64,000 nt of DNA from Saprospiraceae bacterium (GTDB lineage Bacteria > Bacteroidota > Bacteroidia > Chitinophagales > Saprospiraceae), in contig JADKGI010000013.1 of the NCBI GenBank assembly GCA_016722285.1, positions 155,306 to 219,305 of the forward strand, read 5' to 3'. The position numbers were made by a program, and so were the translations under genes. The notes under the pieces are model-generated. The model saw only the letters and a list, made by a program, of their open reading frames with translations, was not told the DNA's origin and did no database searches. Position 1 is the first letter of the stretch, and each line of letters opens with the position of its first letter. Of the stretch, positions 27,399 through 38,640 are shown piece by piece.

Positions 27399-29588
27399 AT
27401 GGCAACTTTAAGATTTGAAGCGCTAAAGCTTTCACTAGACAGAAAACCGATTCAAGTAATAGAACCAGCAGTCAGGAGATCAGAACTGTATGGCATTAAT
27501 GTTTTTAACTTATCCAACATCTCCCATTATCTACCTAAAGATGCATTTAATGCAGTCATGGATGCAGTAAATTTAGGAAAGAAAATTGATAGAAAAATTG
27601 CGGACCAGGTAGCATCTGCTATGAAGTCCTGGGCTATTTCTAAAGGAGCGACTCATTATACTCATTGGTTTCAACCATTAACCGGAGGAACGGCAGAAAA
27701 GCATGATGCATTTTTTGAGCCAAAAGGCGATGGAACTGCAATTGATAAATTTGATGGTGGACAATTAGTACAGCAAGAACCGGATGCTTCCAGTTTTCCC
27801 AGTGGTGGAATAAGAAATACTTTTGAAGCTCGTGGTTATTCAGCATGGGACCCAACTTCGCCCGCTTTTATTATGGGAACAACATTATGCATTCCTACTA
27901 TTTTTGTGTCTTATACGGGTGAGGCACTTGACAACAAAGTACCACTTCTCAGAGCACTGCATGCAGTAGATGAGGCTGCAACGGATATTGCAAGATATTT
28001 TGACAAGAATGTCGGTAAAGTTATTGCGACTCTGGGGTGGGAACAGGAATATTTCCTGATTGACAGTGCTTTGGCAGCAACCAGACCTGATTTGATGATG
28101 GCCGGAAGGGTACTTCTCGGTCATGAGGCCGCCAAAGGTCAACAACTGGAAGACCATTACTTCGGATCTATTCCTGAAAGAGCGCTTGCTTTTATGCGGG
28201 ATCTGGAGATTGAATGTATTAAATTGGCTGTTCCGGTTAAGACCAGACATAATGAAGTGGCACCCAATCAATTTGAGGTAGCACCATTATTTGAAGAGGC
28301 TAATCTGGCAGTAGATCATAATTCATTACTGATGGATATAATGAGTAAAGTAGCGGGAAGGCACAATTTCAAAGTACTATTTCATGAAAAGCCATTTGCG
28401 GGAATTAATGGATCCGGAAAACATAATAACTGGTCACTTGCCACAGATACTGGTGTTAATTTGCTCGGGCCGGGTAAAACTCCAAAAAGTAATCTCCAAT
28501 TCTTGACGTTTTTCATCAATACAATCAAAGCCGTAAATGACAATGCTGATTTGCTGAGGGCATCTATCGCATCAGCAAATAATGATCACAGACTGGGAGC
28601 AAATGAAGCCCCTCCGGCAATTATTTCTGTATTTATTGGTAAGTATCTGAGTCAGGTGCTGGATGAATTGGAAAATGTGTCAGATGGTAGCCTGTCACCG
28701 GAAGAGAAAACTGAACTTAAATTGAATGTGGTAGGTAAAATACCTGAAATTCTATTGGATAATACGGACAGAAACAGGACATCACCATTTGCCTTTACCG
28801 GCAACAAATTTGAATTCAGGGCGGTCGGTTCTTCTGCTAACTGTGCCAAAGCAATGACCATATTAAACTTAATAGTAGCTGAACAACTGGTTAGTTTTAA
28901 AAAGGAAGTGGATCATCTTGTCGAAAATATGGGGATGAAAAAAGATGACGCTATATTTAACGTACTACGTGAATTAATAAAATCTTCTAAAAAAGTAAGA
29001 TTTGAGGGAGACGGTTATAGCGAAGATTGGGTCAAAGAAGCAAAAAAACGGGGTTTGAGTAATTTTAAAACCACACCCGAAGCCCTTAAAGTAATGATAT
29101 CAAAAGAATCCCTGGCTCTTTTCGAAAAGCATAAGATCATGAATAAGATTGAGGTCGAAGCTAGATACGAGATAGAGTTGGAAGAATATATTAAAAAAGT
29201 TCAGATTGAAGGCCGAATTTTGGGTGATATTTCGCGAAATCATGTGATTCCAACAGCTGTAGCTTATCAAAATAAGTTAATTGAGAATGTACAAGGATTA
29301 AAGGACATCTTTGGAAATGATTATACGCAATATGCTTCTGAACAAATAAATTTAATTAAACAAATATCCGGGCATATCGGGTCCATCATGTCAAATGTGG
29401 ATAAAATGACTGAAGCGCGGAAGAAAGCCAATATAATTGATCATGCTGATAAAAGGGCTGTCGCATATTGCAACAATGTTAAGCCATATTTTGACGAGAT
29501 TAGGTACGCTTGTGATAAGCTTGAATTGCTTATCGATGATGAACTCTGGCCTTTGACTAAATATAGAGAGTTATTATTTACAAAATAG
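27399..29588 (+). CDS. glnN: Glutamine synthetase type III
   Basis: The 729-residue protein has the large hexamer-class GSIII length. Recognisable segments are SELYGINVFN at the N-terminus, ATHYTHWFQPLTGGTAEKHDAF, GWEQEYFLID with the metal glutamates, KTRHNEVAPNQFEVAP, NGSGKHNNWSLAT, ASANNDHRLGANEAPPAI and the late FEFRAVGSSANC. The roughly 170-residue helical C-terminal extension of GSIII follows. Together with the GSII gene it gives the organism two ammonia-assimilating synthetases. Confidence 0.97.
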   Translation: MATLRFEALKLSLDRKPIQVIEPAVRRSELYGINVFNLSNISHYLPKDAFNAVMDAVNLGKKIDRKIADQVASAMKSWAISKGATHYTHWFQPLTGGTAEKHDAFFEPKGDGTAIDKFDGGQLVQQEPDASSFPSGGIRNTFEARGYSAWDPTSPAFIMGTTLCIPTIFVSYTGEALDNKVPLLRALHAVDEAATDIARYFDKNVGKVIATLGWEQEYFLIDSALAATRPDLMMAGRVLLGHEAAKGQQLEDHYFGSIPERALAFMRDLEIECIKLAVPVKTRHNEVAPNQFEVAPLFEEANLAVDHNSLLMDIMSKVAGRHNFKVLFHEKPFAGINGSGKHNNWSLATDTGVNLLGPGKTPKSNLQFLTFFINTIKAVNDNADLLRASIASANNDHRLGANEAPPAIISVFIGKYLSQVLDELENVSDGSLSPEEKTELKLNVVGKIPEILLDNTDRNRTSPFAFTGNKFEFRAVGSSANCAKAMTILNLIVAEQLVSFKKEVDHLVENMGMKKDDAIFNVLRELIKSSKKVRFEGDGYSEDWVKEAKKRGLSNFKTTPEALKVMISKESLALFEKHKIMNKIEVEARYEIELEEYIKKVQIEGRILGDISRNHVIPTAVAYQNKLIENVQGLKDIFGNDYTQYASEQINLIKQISGHIGSIMSNVDKMTEARKKANIIDHADKRAVAYCNNVKPYFDEIRYACDKLELLIDDELWPLTKYRELLFTK

Positions 29589-29609
29589 ACTGATCAGAAA
29601 TTATTCTGT

Positions 29610-30374
29610 TTATCTCAAAAAATTGCTCTTTCTGTCATGTAGGAAGGGCAATTTTTTTCTGTAGTTTTCGAGCAACTCTTTAATAACTTCCACAACCGCA
29701 TACCCTGGGTTATCATCAAGGCATTCTAATATATCACCATTATAATTTACAACCATTGAACTTCCAGGGTAGATATATCCATTTGGGTCTGATCCGGTTC
29801 TATTAACTCCTATTACATAACATTGGTTTTCTATGGCTCTGGCTTTAAGCAAACTTCTCCAGTGCTCGATCCGTGCTTCAGGCCAATTGGCACTATATAT
29901 AATGATATCATATGTTGCCTGAGTATTTGCTAAATAAGAAAACCTGAGGTCATAACAAATCAAGGGTAGTATATTTAAGTTGTACAACGAAAAGGATTTA
30001 ATCTCGGTTCCCGCCGAATAAACTTCTTTTTCACCTGCGGGTGTAAATAAATGAACTTTATCATAGCTGAAAATTAATCCTTCTGATGAAACAAATATCA
30101 TAGTATTATACCAAAGTGAATGCTTTTGATAAGGGATAGAGCCACCTATAACCAAATTGTACTTGGTAGCTATGTCTTTTAATTTACTGATGGTCTTTTC
30201 TTGACATTCAATAGGAATATCTTTAGGGGTCATCGTATATCCGGTATTAAACATTTCAGGTAAAATGAGTAAATCACAATTACCTGAAACCTTCATAGCT
30301 ACTTCTTCAATTAATCCTAAGTTCTCTTCAGGTTTCATCCAGAGAACTCCATATTGGTAAATAGCGATTTTCAT
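29610..30374 (-). CDS. Nitrilase-superfamily amidohydrolase, omega-amidase type
   Basis: The 254-residue protein has the Glu-Lys-Cys triad of carbon-nitrogen hydrolases: E40 in LLILPEMF, K106 in YDKVHLF and C140 in PLICYDLRF. Length and motifs such as MFNTGYTM, RAIENQCYVIGVNRTG and YPGSS fit the Nit2/YafV omega-amidase group. These enzymes deamidate 2-oxoglutaramate, a product of glutamine transamination. It converges with the GSIII gene, and the neighbouring glutamine genes suit that role, which is still inferred. Confidence 0.88.
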   Translation of the reverse strand: MKIAIYQYGVLWMKPEENLGLIEEVAMKVSGNCDLLILPEMFNTGYTMTPKDIPIECQEKTISKLKDIATKYNLVIGGSIPYQKHSLWYNTMIFVSSEGLIFSYDKVHLFTPAGEKEVYSAGTEIKSFSLYNLNILPLICYDLRFSYLANTQATYDIIIYSANWPEARIEHWRSLLKARAIENQCYVIGVNRTGSDPNGYIYPGSSMVVNYNGDILECLDDNPGYAVVEVIKELLENYRKKLPFLHDRKSNFLR

Positions 30375-30395
30375 AAATCATTAAAGTGAGATAAA

Positions 30396-30752
30396 TTAAT
30401 ATTCATTTCTTTCCCAAGGGGGACGTTTCTTCTTTGGATTTTGATTTTTTAAAGTTTTATAGTCAACTCTTTTGGAATTACGCAAATATTTCTTTCTGGA
30501 ATCTACCTCTGATTTAGGAAGCGAAATACTGACACTTATTTTACGACCATCAATCTCAAATCCTTCCAGAGCTTTTATTGCAGCGTTGGCAGATGAAGCA
30601 TCAGGCATACTTACAAATCCAAATCCTTTGTTCTGCCTTGTAATTTTATCAATAATAATTTTAACTGAAGTTACTTCACCAAAAGGAGTAAATAATTCTT
30701 CAAGGTCCATCTCCTTCCATTTAAAAGGGATACTTCCTACAAATATTTCCAT
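30396..30752 (-). CDS. RNA recognition motif (RRM) protein
   Basis: The 118-residue protein has a single RRM (residues 1-80), with RNP2 IFVGSI and RNP1 KGFGFVSM both intact. It is followed by a basic, proline- and lysine-rich tail (NPKKKRPPWERN). Such small RRM proteins occur in several copies in Bacteroidota and are thought to bind RNA post-transcriptionally (family knowledge). It lies 21 bp upstream of the amidase gene, so the two are probably co-transcribed. Confidence 0.9.
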   Translation of the reverse strand: MEIFVGSIPFKWKEMDLEELFTPFGEVTSVKIIIDKITRQNKGFGFVSMPDASSANAAIKALEGFEIDGRKISVSISLPKSEVDSRKKYLRNSKRVDYKTLKNQNPKKKRPPWERNEY

Positions 30753-31016
30753 TAATTGACTTTATTGGTGCAAGATAAAGACTATTAGCTAATTTTGAGA
30801 AGCTTTATAATTAAATAATTATTGTTCCATATGACAGTTAGAATAATAATTGCTAATCAAAATATAAATATGGAATATATTTTTTGTGTGAATTAAGTTT
30901 CTCGAAGCTTTCATCAAATTTCGACGAATAAACAAATGCCTTCGTCTAAAAAAAAATTGGATGTATGCTCTATTATGCAATTTAATCTACCTTTATATAA
31001 TCTAAAACATTTCATT

Positions 31017-32141
31017 ATGAGTCACTATTTTACAAACTTTTCTAAATTTTTGGTAATATGTTTAATTTGTTCATCCAACTTTGTATTTGGGCAGGGATTA
31101 AGGATACCAGGTGCGACTAATTTCCCGTGTAAAACCGGGAGGACCATTGGAGTTACAGAGATTAATATTACATGGAATGCCCCAGGTGTCAAGGGTCGAG
31201 AAGGGAAAATATGGGGAACTGACATAGCGTACTTCGGAACTTCTGTACTTGGCTTTGGTTCAAATGTTCAATCGCCCTGGAGGGCTGGAGCAGATGAAAG
31301 CACAACCATTTCTTTCAGCACGGATGTTTTAATCAATGGCAACAAACTGACAGCAGGAAATTATGGCTTTTTTGTAGAATTATATCCGGATTCATCCATA
31401 TTGATTTTTAATAAAAATACTCACGGATGGGGTAGTTATTTTTATGACAAAAGTATGGATGTATTAAGAGTAGTTACTAAACAACAAAAAGATCAAAAAT
31501 CGATTAAAGAAAGGCTTGAATATACATTCGAAAACCAAACTGACAAAGGGGTGTCTATAGCTTTGGAATGGGAATATTGGAAAATCCCCTTTACTGTTGA
31601 AGCAGACGTAATAAAAACAACCTTAGAGAATATTAAAGCACAAATGAGCGGAAGCCTGGGCTTTGATCCACCCAGTCTCCAGGCTGCTGCCAATTGGTGC
31701 CTCCAAAACAATCTGAATTATGAACAAGCTTTGAACTGGATTATTTCTGCTACGGATCCAAATTTGGGTGGAATAACAAATTTTACCGCCCTGTCTATCC
31801 GGTCAGGTTTACTTACCAAAATAGGAAGAAATGCGGAAGCTGATAAAGCTATGTCTCAGGCAGTTGATAATGCAACACCTGTCGAGTTGCACCAATATGG
31901 CCGGCAACTTTTAAATCAGAAAAAAACAAATGAAGCGTTTGCAATTTTTGAAAAGAATTTTATAAAAAATAAAGGTGCCTGGCCTACCCAAGTGGGTATG
32001 ATGAGAGCATATTCAGCACAAGGAAATATTAAAAATGCACTTGAACATGCAAAGGCTGCTTTATTGCAAGCCCCGGATGAAACCAATAAGCGAAGCCTTG
32101 AATCTGCAATAAAAACATTGGAAAGTGGTAAAGCATTATAG
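31017..32141 (+). CDS. DUF2911 exported protein with TPR-like tail
   Basis: The ATG at 31017 gives a signal peptide (FLVICLICSSNFVFGQG). A longer frame from 30936 would bury this signal, so I prefer 31017. Residues about 25-190 are DUF2911, seen in ITWNAPGVKGREGKIWG, WRAGADESTTISFSTDV, LTAGNYGFFV and LEWEYWKIPF. The rest is helical and TPR-like (AMSQAVDNATPVELHQYGRQL, then ALEHAKAALLQAPDETNKR). It is periplasmic or outer-membrane associated, of unknown function. Genes of this family are common near SusC/SusD sets. Confidence 0.85.
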   Translation: MSHYFTNFSKFLVICLICSSNFVFGQGLRIPGATNFPCKTGRTIGVTEINITWNAPGVKGREGKIWGTDIAYFGTSVLGFGSNVQSPWRAGADESTTISFSTDVLINGNKLTAGNYGFFVELYPDSSILIFNKNTHGWGSYFYDKSMDVLRVVTKQQKDQKSIKERLEYTFENQTDKGVSIALEWEYWKIPFTVEADVIKTTLENIKAQMSGSLGFDPPSLQAAANWCLQNNLNYEQALNWIISATDPNLGGITNFTALSIRSGLLTKIGRNAEADKAMSQAVDNATPVELHQYGRQLLNQKKTNEAFAIFEKNFIKNKGAWPTQVGMMRAYSAQGNIKNALEHAKAALLQAPDETNKRSLESAIKTLESGKAL

Positions 32142-32273
32142 GTTTAAATTAATCGAAAACTACTAAACGAAGTGTAAAAAAAAATATTTCAATAAATTAT
32201 ATATCTACAAGAATGATTGATTAGCTTTGATGCTTTAAATCTATTAATTTATAACCAAAAAAAATTAAAATGT

Positions 32274-35200
32274 ATGTTTAACAATTTACACAAGTGGAGA
32301 AGTATATTCATTTGCTTTTCCTTTATTGGTTTAACTTTTACAGGTTACTCTCAGGCCAATTTTTCTATTAAAGGATTTGTCAAGGATATTAACGATGTAT
32401 CTTTAATTGGAGTAAATGTAGTTCTGCAAGCTACACCACTAGGTTCAATAACTGATATTGATGGTATGTACGAACTGAAAGGAAATCTGCCAGTTGGGAG
32501 TTATAAAATTATTTTTTCTTATGTTGGTTATGGGCCCAAAACAGAGAAAGTAAATCTTACAGCAGGCAATAATGATATCATGATAAATGCGATTTTGGAT
32601 AATGATGCTTTGGCTTTGGATGAAGTCATTGTGACAGGCTCATCATTAAATGCTCCAAAAAGACAACTTGGAAATGCAATTACATCCTTGAAATCTGCTG
32701 ATTTAGAAAAGTCCGGTACAAGTAATGCTTTAACATCTCTTCAGGGAAGAGTACCCGGAGCTAAAATTACCCAAGTTTCAGGAGATCCGGCTGGTGCGAT
32801 AAATATTAGCCTTAGGGGCGTTAATTCCATTTCCGGTGGGTCCGACCCTTTGTACGTTATTGATGGAATTATCGTTAGCAATAGCTCTGAAGCAGTAACC
32901 CAAACTGGAAATCCTGCAGGAGAAAGCCAAATAGGAACTCCGCGACTGGCAGATATAAACCCCAATGATATTGAGACTATTAACGTTATAAATGGTGCTG
33001 CTGCTGCAGCTATTTATGGTTCCAGAGCATCGAACGGCGTAGTGTTAATAACTACCAAAAGAGGTACCAGCGGAAAACCCAAAATTACTGTAGGCACAAG
33101 CTTTAATATTAATCAGTTGAGAAAAAAAGTATATATCACAACTTATGGAAAACAATTCGGATTCGCTGCATTAAGGCTGGGTAATATTTCAAATGTTACA
33201 GCCGCAACTGCCGCTGCTAATCCGGGTACAACGACCACTCCAATATTGAGAGATGGAGCTACAGCCAATTTACCCACAAACCTTGTAGATGTTAAAAGGT
33301 ATGATTATCAGGATCAAATATTTCACACAGGCATCGGGACTGACAATTTTATCAATTTCACAGGAGGTTCGGAAAAGACGAAATACTTTGCAGGTGTTTC
33401 TTACATGAACAACCAGGGTATTATAACAAATACAAATTTTTCAAGAATTGGCATAAGACTTAATATTGATCAAATACTGACTTCGTGGGCATCATTAGCA
33501 GTTGGTATAAATGCGGTAAAAAGTTCTGCTAAAGATCTACCTACCGGTAATGTATTTTGGAGTCCGATTAATGGCGTTAACATCACCAATAATATTTGGG
33601 ATATTACTGAAAGAGATGCTAACGGAAATCTCAAAGCGGTTGAACCTACACGGATTAACCCATTATCAGCTATTGAAACATTTGACATGAGACAAAATGT
33701 TAATAGAGCATTGAGTAATGTTAAGCTCAGTTTATTCCCTTTAGAAGGCTTGCAAATAGATCTAATTGCCGGAATGGACGCGTTTTCACAAGTTGGCACA
33801 CAGTTTTTGCCCCAATATCCATATGCCGGAGTTAACAATGCATACTATGCAAGTGGTTATGCATCAACAGCCAATAATATTTCATTTCTATATAACACAG
33901 ATTTGAATATAACATATAATAAATCGTTTGGCGATATATCATCAAATACTGCAGTAGGATATAATTATCAAAATTCAAGAACCGATTATACTCAGTCTAA
34001 TGGCGAATTTATTGCCCCAGGCTTTACTTCTGTTAACGGATCTCCTACAAGATTGACCTCTTATTCTTTGGGGCAATATTGGATTGATGGTTTATTTGCT
34101 CAACAGACTTTTGGATATAAAAACCAGTTATTTATCACTGGTGCAGCGAGAGTAGATAATTCCTCCATTTTCAGTAAAAGTCAAAGAAATCAGGTTTATA
34201 CCAAAGCGAGTATGTCCTGGGTACTTTCGGACAGCGAGCTGTGGAAGAATAGCGGCATATCAAATGTTTTAAGTGCTGCTAAATTGAGAGCATCGTATGG
34301 TGAAGCAGGAGGTGTTGCTGCCATTGGGACCATATGATCGTTTTAACCTTATAAGTAGTAATAATTATTTAGGTAAAAATACGTTGACACCAAATTCACA
34401 GTTGGCATTTGAGAATGTAGCACCTGAAAGAACCAGAGAATATGAATTTGGTGCGATTTTAGCTTTCTAAAAACAAATTAAGCTTAGGTGTTACGTATTA
34501 TTCTCAGCGGGTATTTGATTTATTGGTCAACAAACAATTGGCACCTTCCGAGGGTGGCACAAGTAGATTGGATAATGTAGGCGAAATGCAAAATAAAGGT
34601 ATCGAACTTTCATTAGGTTATAGTGCTATCAAAACAAAAGATATTTCCTGGGATTTGTACTCTATATACAGTCAAAATAGAAATAAAATTGTTAAATTAG
34701 GTTCCCCAACGGTTCAGCTTTCTACCGTAACTGGAGCACCTGCTTTCTTATTGGAAGGACAACCAGCTAGTGTGTTTTATGGAACATACTATGCAACAGA
34801 TGCAGCCGGAAATACCATTAAAAATATCAATGGTTTAGAGCAAACAGAAAAGGGTACTATTGTTACTTTTAAAGAAGGAGATGCAGTGCCTGCCGGTAGT
34901 TATGCTTTAGGAGGATTTTTATATACTCCTAAAAGAGATGCCAACGGCCAACCAACAGGAAGTGCTTTAAGGAAAATTATCGGTGATCCAAATCCTGACT
35001 TTACTCTTTCAATAGGTTCCAATTTCAAGTGGAAAAAATTGAGTTTTGGATTTTTACTTGATGGTGTATATGGCGTAGATGTATTTAACGCAGATAAACG
35101 AACCAGAGAAGGCGTAGGCATTGGAGAATATACAGAACAAGAATTGAAAGGTGAAATTCCAAGGGGATACATCTTTTCAATTTACCCTATAGAAAGTTGG

Positions 35201-35452
35201 AGAATAGATAATGGTTCGTTTACCAAGATACGAGAACTTTCATTGGGTTATGCATTGCCGAATGATTTGGTAAAAGGATTGACAGATCTAACCTTTACAA
35301 TAATTGGAAGAAATATTTATTCATTTGACAAATATAATGGATTTGATCCTGAAACCAATGCTGGAGGTGTTTCAGACAGATTGAGAGGTATAGATTTTGG
35401 AAACGTTCCAATACCAAGAACAATTCAGTTCTCATTGAAAGGAAGTTTTTAA
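32274..35452 (+). CDS. SusC/RagA-family TonB-linked outer-membrane receptor, two frameshifts
   Basis: The ATG at 32274 (MFNNLHKWRSIF) gives a signal peptide ending GYSQ. The N-terminal carboxypeptidase-like beta domain (SIKGFVKDINDVSLIGVNVV) is followed by the plug, with DEVIVTGSS, LQGRVPGAKI, ISLRGVNSISGGSDPLYVIDG and AAAIYGSRASNGVVLITTKRG, the SusC hallmarks. The barrel follows. The frame shifts near 34329 (IGPYDRFN expected) and near 34466 (LAFLKNKLSL expected). The product has about 1060 residues and ends in an aromatic residue (GSF), as barrels do. With the SusD 27 bp downstream it forms a nutrient-import complex. The substrate is unknown, and no glycosidase or peptidase gene is alongside. 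Confidence 0.93.
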
Positions 35453-35479
35453 TTAATTGAAAAGTATAAAAGAATTAAA

Positions 35480-36820
35480 ATGAAAAATAAATTTATAAAT
35501 ATAAGTTTTTTAATTATAACAGTTTGTATTCTATTTACATCCTGCTACAAAGATGACTATCTGAATCCTAGCCAGGCTTCAAATGAATCTGTAATATCCA
35601 GTACCAATGGCCTTATAGCCCTGTGCAATGGACTTCAACTTAGATATTCTGTAGGAAGGGCATCTCCGATATATTCGACAATAACAGCAAATGGGTTAAG
35701 TGCAAATGAGCTGATAGTATTAAATCAAGGAAATACAGACGAAGCTAATCTTCAAGCTGGGAAAGGAAATGTATTAGGTAACAATTCTGTCGTTACCCGA
35801 TTATGGGAACAATCCAATCTTATAAAGGCAAATGCAGATTTGATATTAAACAATATTAGCAAAGTAGGTGATACAGGAACTAAGAATGCCATATTGTGCT
35901 ATGCCAACTTATATAAAGGATTAGCCCTCTTACAATTAGGCACATATTGGGAACAAGCCCCTATTGCTGTAAGTGCTGCTGCGTCATTTTCGACTAGGAC
36001 AGAAGTGCTGAATGAAGCAATAAAATCGTTTGAGGCAGGTTCTGTTGCAGCGGCCGCAGCTGCGGCCATAGCCGCAGCAACTGGTACATCTCCCTTTACT
36101 TCATCTTTCCAAGGAGGAATTGATTTTGTAAATACATTTGCAGCCCTCACAGCAAGAACTTACAATATTCTGGGAGATTCTGATAAAGCATTGGCAGCTG
36201 CCAACAAAGTTGATTTAACTAAGAAAAGTGAATTCAGCTATGATGATGTTTCCCGAAATACGATTTTTGACGTGTCTTACAGCAACGTTAACGTTTGTGA
36301 ACCTATAGATTTCAATTTGGGATTATCAGGAGCATTGGTTCCATCATCAACAGATGGAAGAGTTTTATTCTATCTGAAATCAAAAACAATCCCATATTTA
36401 ATTGGTACTACCAGAAATAATGTGGGTAAAGGTTTTTTTACATCCAATTCAGCTAAAATTCCTGTGTATTTACCTGGAGAAGTTACATTAATAAAGGCAG
36501 AAGCATATGCTCGTAAAAATGATTTAACGAATGCAGTTGCTGAGTTGAATAAAATTTTAACCAAGACAAATGATGCTTTTGGAGTTAATGCCGGTGGCAC
36601 TGTTTATACCGGTGCACAAACAAATACGGCAATTTTGACTGAGATATACAGAAACAGATGTATTGAATTGTATAATTCAGGTTTGAAGTTAGAAGATAGC
36701 AGAAGGTTTGGACGACCCGGGCCCAAAGATGCTGGAGCTGAGAGAAACAGGAATTTTTACCCTTATCCAAATTCTGAAAGGGACAATAATTCGAAAACTC
36801 CTGCTGATCCCGAAATTTAG
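35480..36820 (+). CDS. SusD/RagB-family outer-membrane lipoprotein
   Basis: The 446-residue protein has a lipoprotein signal ending ILFTSCYKDDYLNP. SusD-like TPR helices follow, with ANADLILNNI and CYANLYKGLALLQLGTYWEQAPI, and the C-terminal family segment ILTEIYRNRCIELYNSGLKLEDSRRFGRP. It is the surface lid that hands substrate to SusC. An alanine-rich stretch (AAAAAAAIAAATG near residue 195) is encoded by a palindromic GC-rich run (about 36049-36080) that differs sharply from the local base content. A strong terminator follows. Confidence 0.94.
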   Translation: MKNKFINISFLIITVCILFTSCYKDDYLNPSQASNESVISSTNGLIALCNGLQLRYSVGRASPIYSTITANGLSANELIVLNQGNTDEANLQAGKGNVLGNNSVVTRLWEQSNLIKANADLILNNISKVGDTGTKNAILCYANLYKGLALLQLGTYWEQAPIAVSAAASFSTRTEVLNEAIKSFEAGSVAAAAAAAIAAATGTSPFTSSFQGGIDFVNTFAALTARTYNILGDSDKALAAANKVDLTKKSEFSYDDVSRNTIFDVSYSNVNVCEPIDFNLGLSGALVPSSTDGRVLFYLKSKTIPYLIGTTRNNVGKGFFTSNSAKIPVYLPGEVTLIKAEAYARKNDLTNAVAELNKILTKTNDAFGVNAGGTVYTGAQTNTAILTEIYRNRCIELYNSGLKLEDSRRFGRPGPKDAGAERNRNFYPYPNSERDNNSKTPADPEI

Positions 36821-36842
36821 AATTATAACTGATACATAATAT

Positions 36843-36888
36843 AAGAATACCAAGTTTGGAGTCAATACATACGCAACTTGGTATTCTT
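36843..36888 (+). terminator. Terminator of the SusC-SusD operon
   Basis: AAGAATACCAAGTT (36843-36856) pairs perfectly over 14 bp with AACTTGGTATTCTT (36875-36888) and is followed by more T. Confidence 0.85.
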
Positions 36889-36964
36889 TTAATAAGACAT
36901 TATGAAATTTTATCATTAACAGCTGCCTATTTAATACTATCTTATAGTTAATTCAAATCAATTA

Positions 36965-37408
36965 ATGAAAGATAACTCAATCCTTGATAAACAGATATCT
37001 CCATTTGTTCAATTGGGGGTTGTATTTTTATTAAGTTTTTTTCTCATGGTCATCTCAGAGCTTTTGCCTGTAGCACCATATTCAAAAACATCTCATATCA
37101 TGCCATGGGTAGTTCAATGCGGCATGATACTTTTTTTTGCTTTGATTAATAGTGTATTAAGTTTTGGAGCAACTGATGGAAATAAATATTGGCTTCATTC
37201 GATTATTTCTTTTGCAACTCTTTTGGTAACAGGAGGATTGATGGCATGGGGAATAAGTGGAATTTCAATTGGCAATGCAGCTTCCGTAAAATGGATTTAT
37301 GTTGTTTTGACTTTTGGATACCTTGTTTTTTTATCTATCGTAAACCTTATCAAGTTTCTGGTAAAATTAGCTAAAAAGCAAGACAATGCGTTAAGAGGTG
37401 ATGATTAG
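36965..37408 (+). CDS. Uncharacterised four-helix membrane protein
   Basis: The 147-residue protein has four hydrophobic segments of membrane-spanning length (near residues 17-33, 47-67, 79-98 and 109-130). It ends in a basic, charged tail. No catalytic or transport motif is evident and I do not recognise the family. It stands alone after the SusCD terminator and converges with the hydrolase gene at 37454. Confidence 0.7.
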   Translation: MKDNSILDKQISPFVQLGVVFLLSFFLMVISELLPVAPYSKTSHIMPWVVQCGMILFFALINSVLSFGATDGNKYWLHSIISFATLLVTGGLMAWGISGISIGNAASVKWIYVVLTFGYLVFLSIVNLIKFLVKLAKKQDNALRGDD

Positions 37409-37453
37409 CTTGCTGCCATTCCTATATGAAGCATCAATCAGGAAATTATCATA

Positions 37454-38311
37454 TTAAAGATACTTTTTAAAAAATTCAATCGTTCTTTCCCAAGCAAGCT
37501 TGGCGGCATCAGCATTATATCTTGCGGCGGATGTGTTGTTGTGGAATGCATGTCCGGCACCAGCATATATATATATTTCGTACTTTTTATTATTTGATTT
37601 TAATCCTGCATCAAAGTCGGCAATGCCAGCATTAATTCTTTCATCATTCTCACCATAATGAAGTTGTAAAGGTACATTTATTTTAATAATATCTTCCTTT
37701 TCGGGTTGCCGCCCATAGAATGATACAGCCGCACTTAAGTTTTCTGCATGTACAGCCAACTGATTTGACATCGCACCACCCCAGCAAAATCCCACGCATC
37801 CAATCCTGCCATTGCAATCTTTTCTACTTTTGAGATAATCAACTGCTGAGACAAAATTCAATGTATTTTGATTATTGTCTAATTTACTAAACAAAGCTCT
37901 CGCATCATCATCATTTTCAGGTGTTCCACCCAGAAGTGACAATCCATCCGGTGCCAGAGCAATAAATCCTTCCTGTGCGGCTCTGCGAGTTACATCCTTG
38001 ATGTGCTCATTTAGACCTCTGTTTTCGTGGATGATCACTAAGGCAGGCAAATTATTATCAGACTCAGACTCAGGCTTAGCTAAATACCCCAGCATTTTGC
38101 CGCCATCAATATTCCAGGAGACATTTTCGGTAACAATTCCTGATAAATCAGGGTCAGTGATTGCTTTAGAGTTATCATTCTCCAGAAGAGAAATCAAGCT
38201 CATTGCAGCAGTGAAACTTCCACTGAGCTGAATCATTTTAGCAATAAAATTTTTACGTGTGAGAGGTTTGTGGGTATATTCATCATAAAGTCTGATAATT
38301 CGCTGATCCAT
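37454..38311 (-). CDS. Dienelactone hydrolase family protein
   Basis: The 285-residue protein is an alpha/beta hydrolase of the DLH type, with the cysteine triad C176 (GFCWGG), D223 (GENDER) and H254 (GAGHAFHN). The oxyanion segment is IIHENRGL. The first 45 residues include a hydrophobic stretch after RKNFIAKM, so it may be exported, possibly by the Tat route. Family members cleave dienelactones or carboxymethylenebutenolide-like esters. The true substrate is unknown. Confidence 0.88.
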   Translation of the reverse strand: MDQRIIRLYDEYTHKPLTRKNFIAKMIQLSGSFTAAMSLISLLENDNSKAITDPDLSGIVTENVSWNIDGGKMLGYLAKPESESDNNLPALVIIHENRGLNEHIKDVTRRAAQEGFIALAPDGLSLLGGTPENDDDARALFSKLDNNQNTLNFVSAVDYLKSRKDCNGRIGCVGFCWGGAMSNQLAVHAENLSAAVSFYGRQPEKEDIIKINVPLQLHYGENDERINAGIADFDAGLKSNNKKYEIYIYAGAGHAFHNNTSAARYNADAAKLAWERTIEFFKKYL

Positions 38312-38640
38312 TTCCTGAAGGTTTATTTGATTAAAATTTGGCTTGATTACACATATTGTAAAATGTTCAAATATATAGTCTGAATTGATACTACTAGCCC
38401 CCTTTGTACAAGATTACTTATCAATTTGATATAAAATTTAGCCAAAGATACATAATTTTTTCTGAGATTTCCTTTATCTAACTTTGAAACCGAAGTCAAT
38501 TGATATAAAATGAATAAAAAAATGCCTGTAAACCATTAATACGATATTGCAGGCATTTTTGAGGATTTGAGAAGAAAAATGCTAATGTTCTGGATTATTG
38601 TTCCAGGGCTTAACACAATTTTATTGAGTAGAAGAGATTA
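38312..38640. other. Intergenic gap containing a terminator
   Basis: This gap separates two minus-strand genes. The only clear element is the hairpin at 38518-38560. No gene is seen. Confidence 0.55.
38518..38560. terminator. Terminator hairpin downstream of the 38641 gene
   Basis: AAAAATGCCTG (38518-38528) pairs perfectly with CAGGCATTTTT (38550-38560), giving T-runs on both strands. It fits as the terminator of the minus-strand gene ending at 38641. Confidence 0.75.

Noticed and set aside
36049..36080. Alanine-coding GC palindrome in the SusD gene as a mobile-element scar
   Set aside because: It is in frame within a helical Ala-rich segment and has no flanking direct repeats, so a low-complexity coding run is sufficient.
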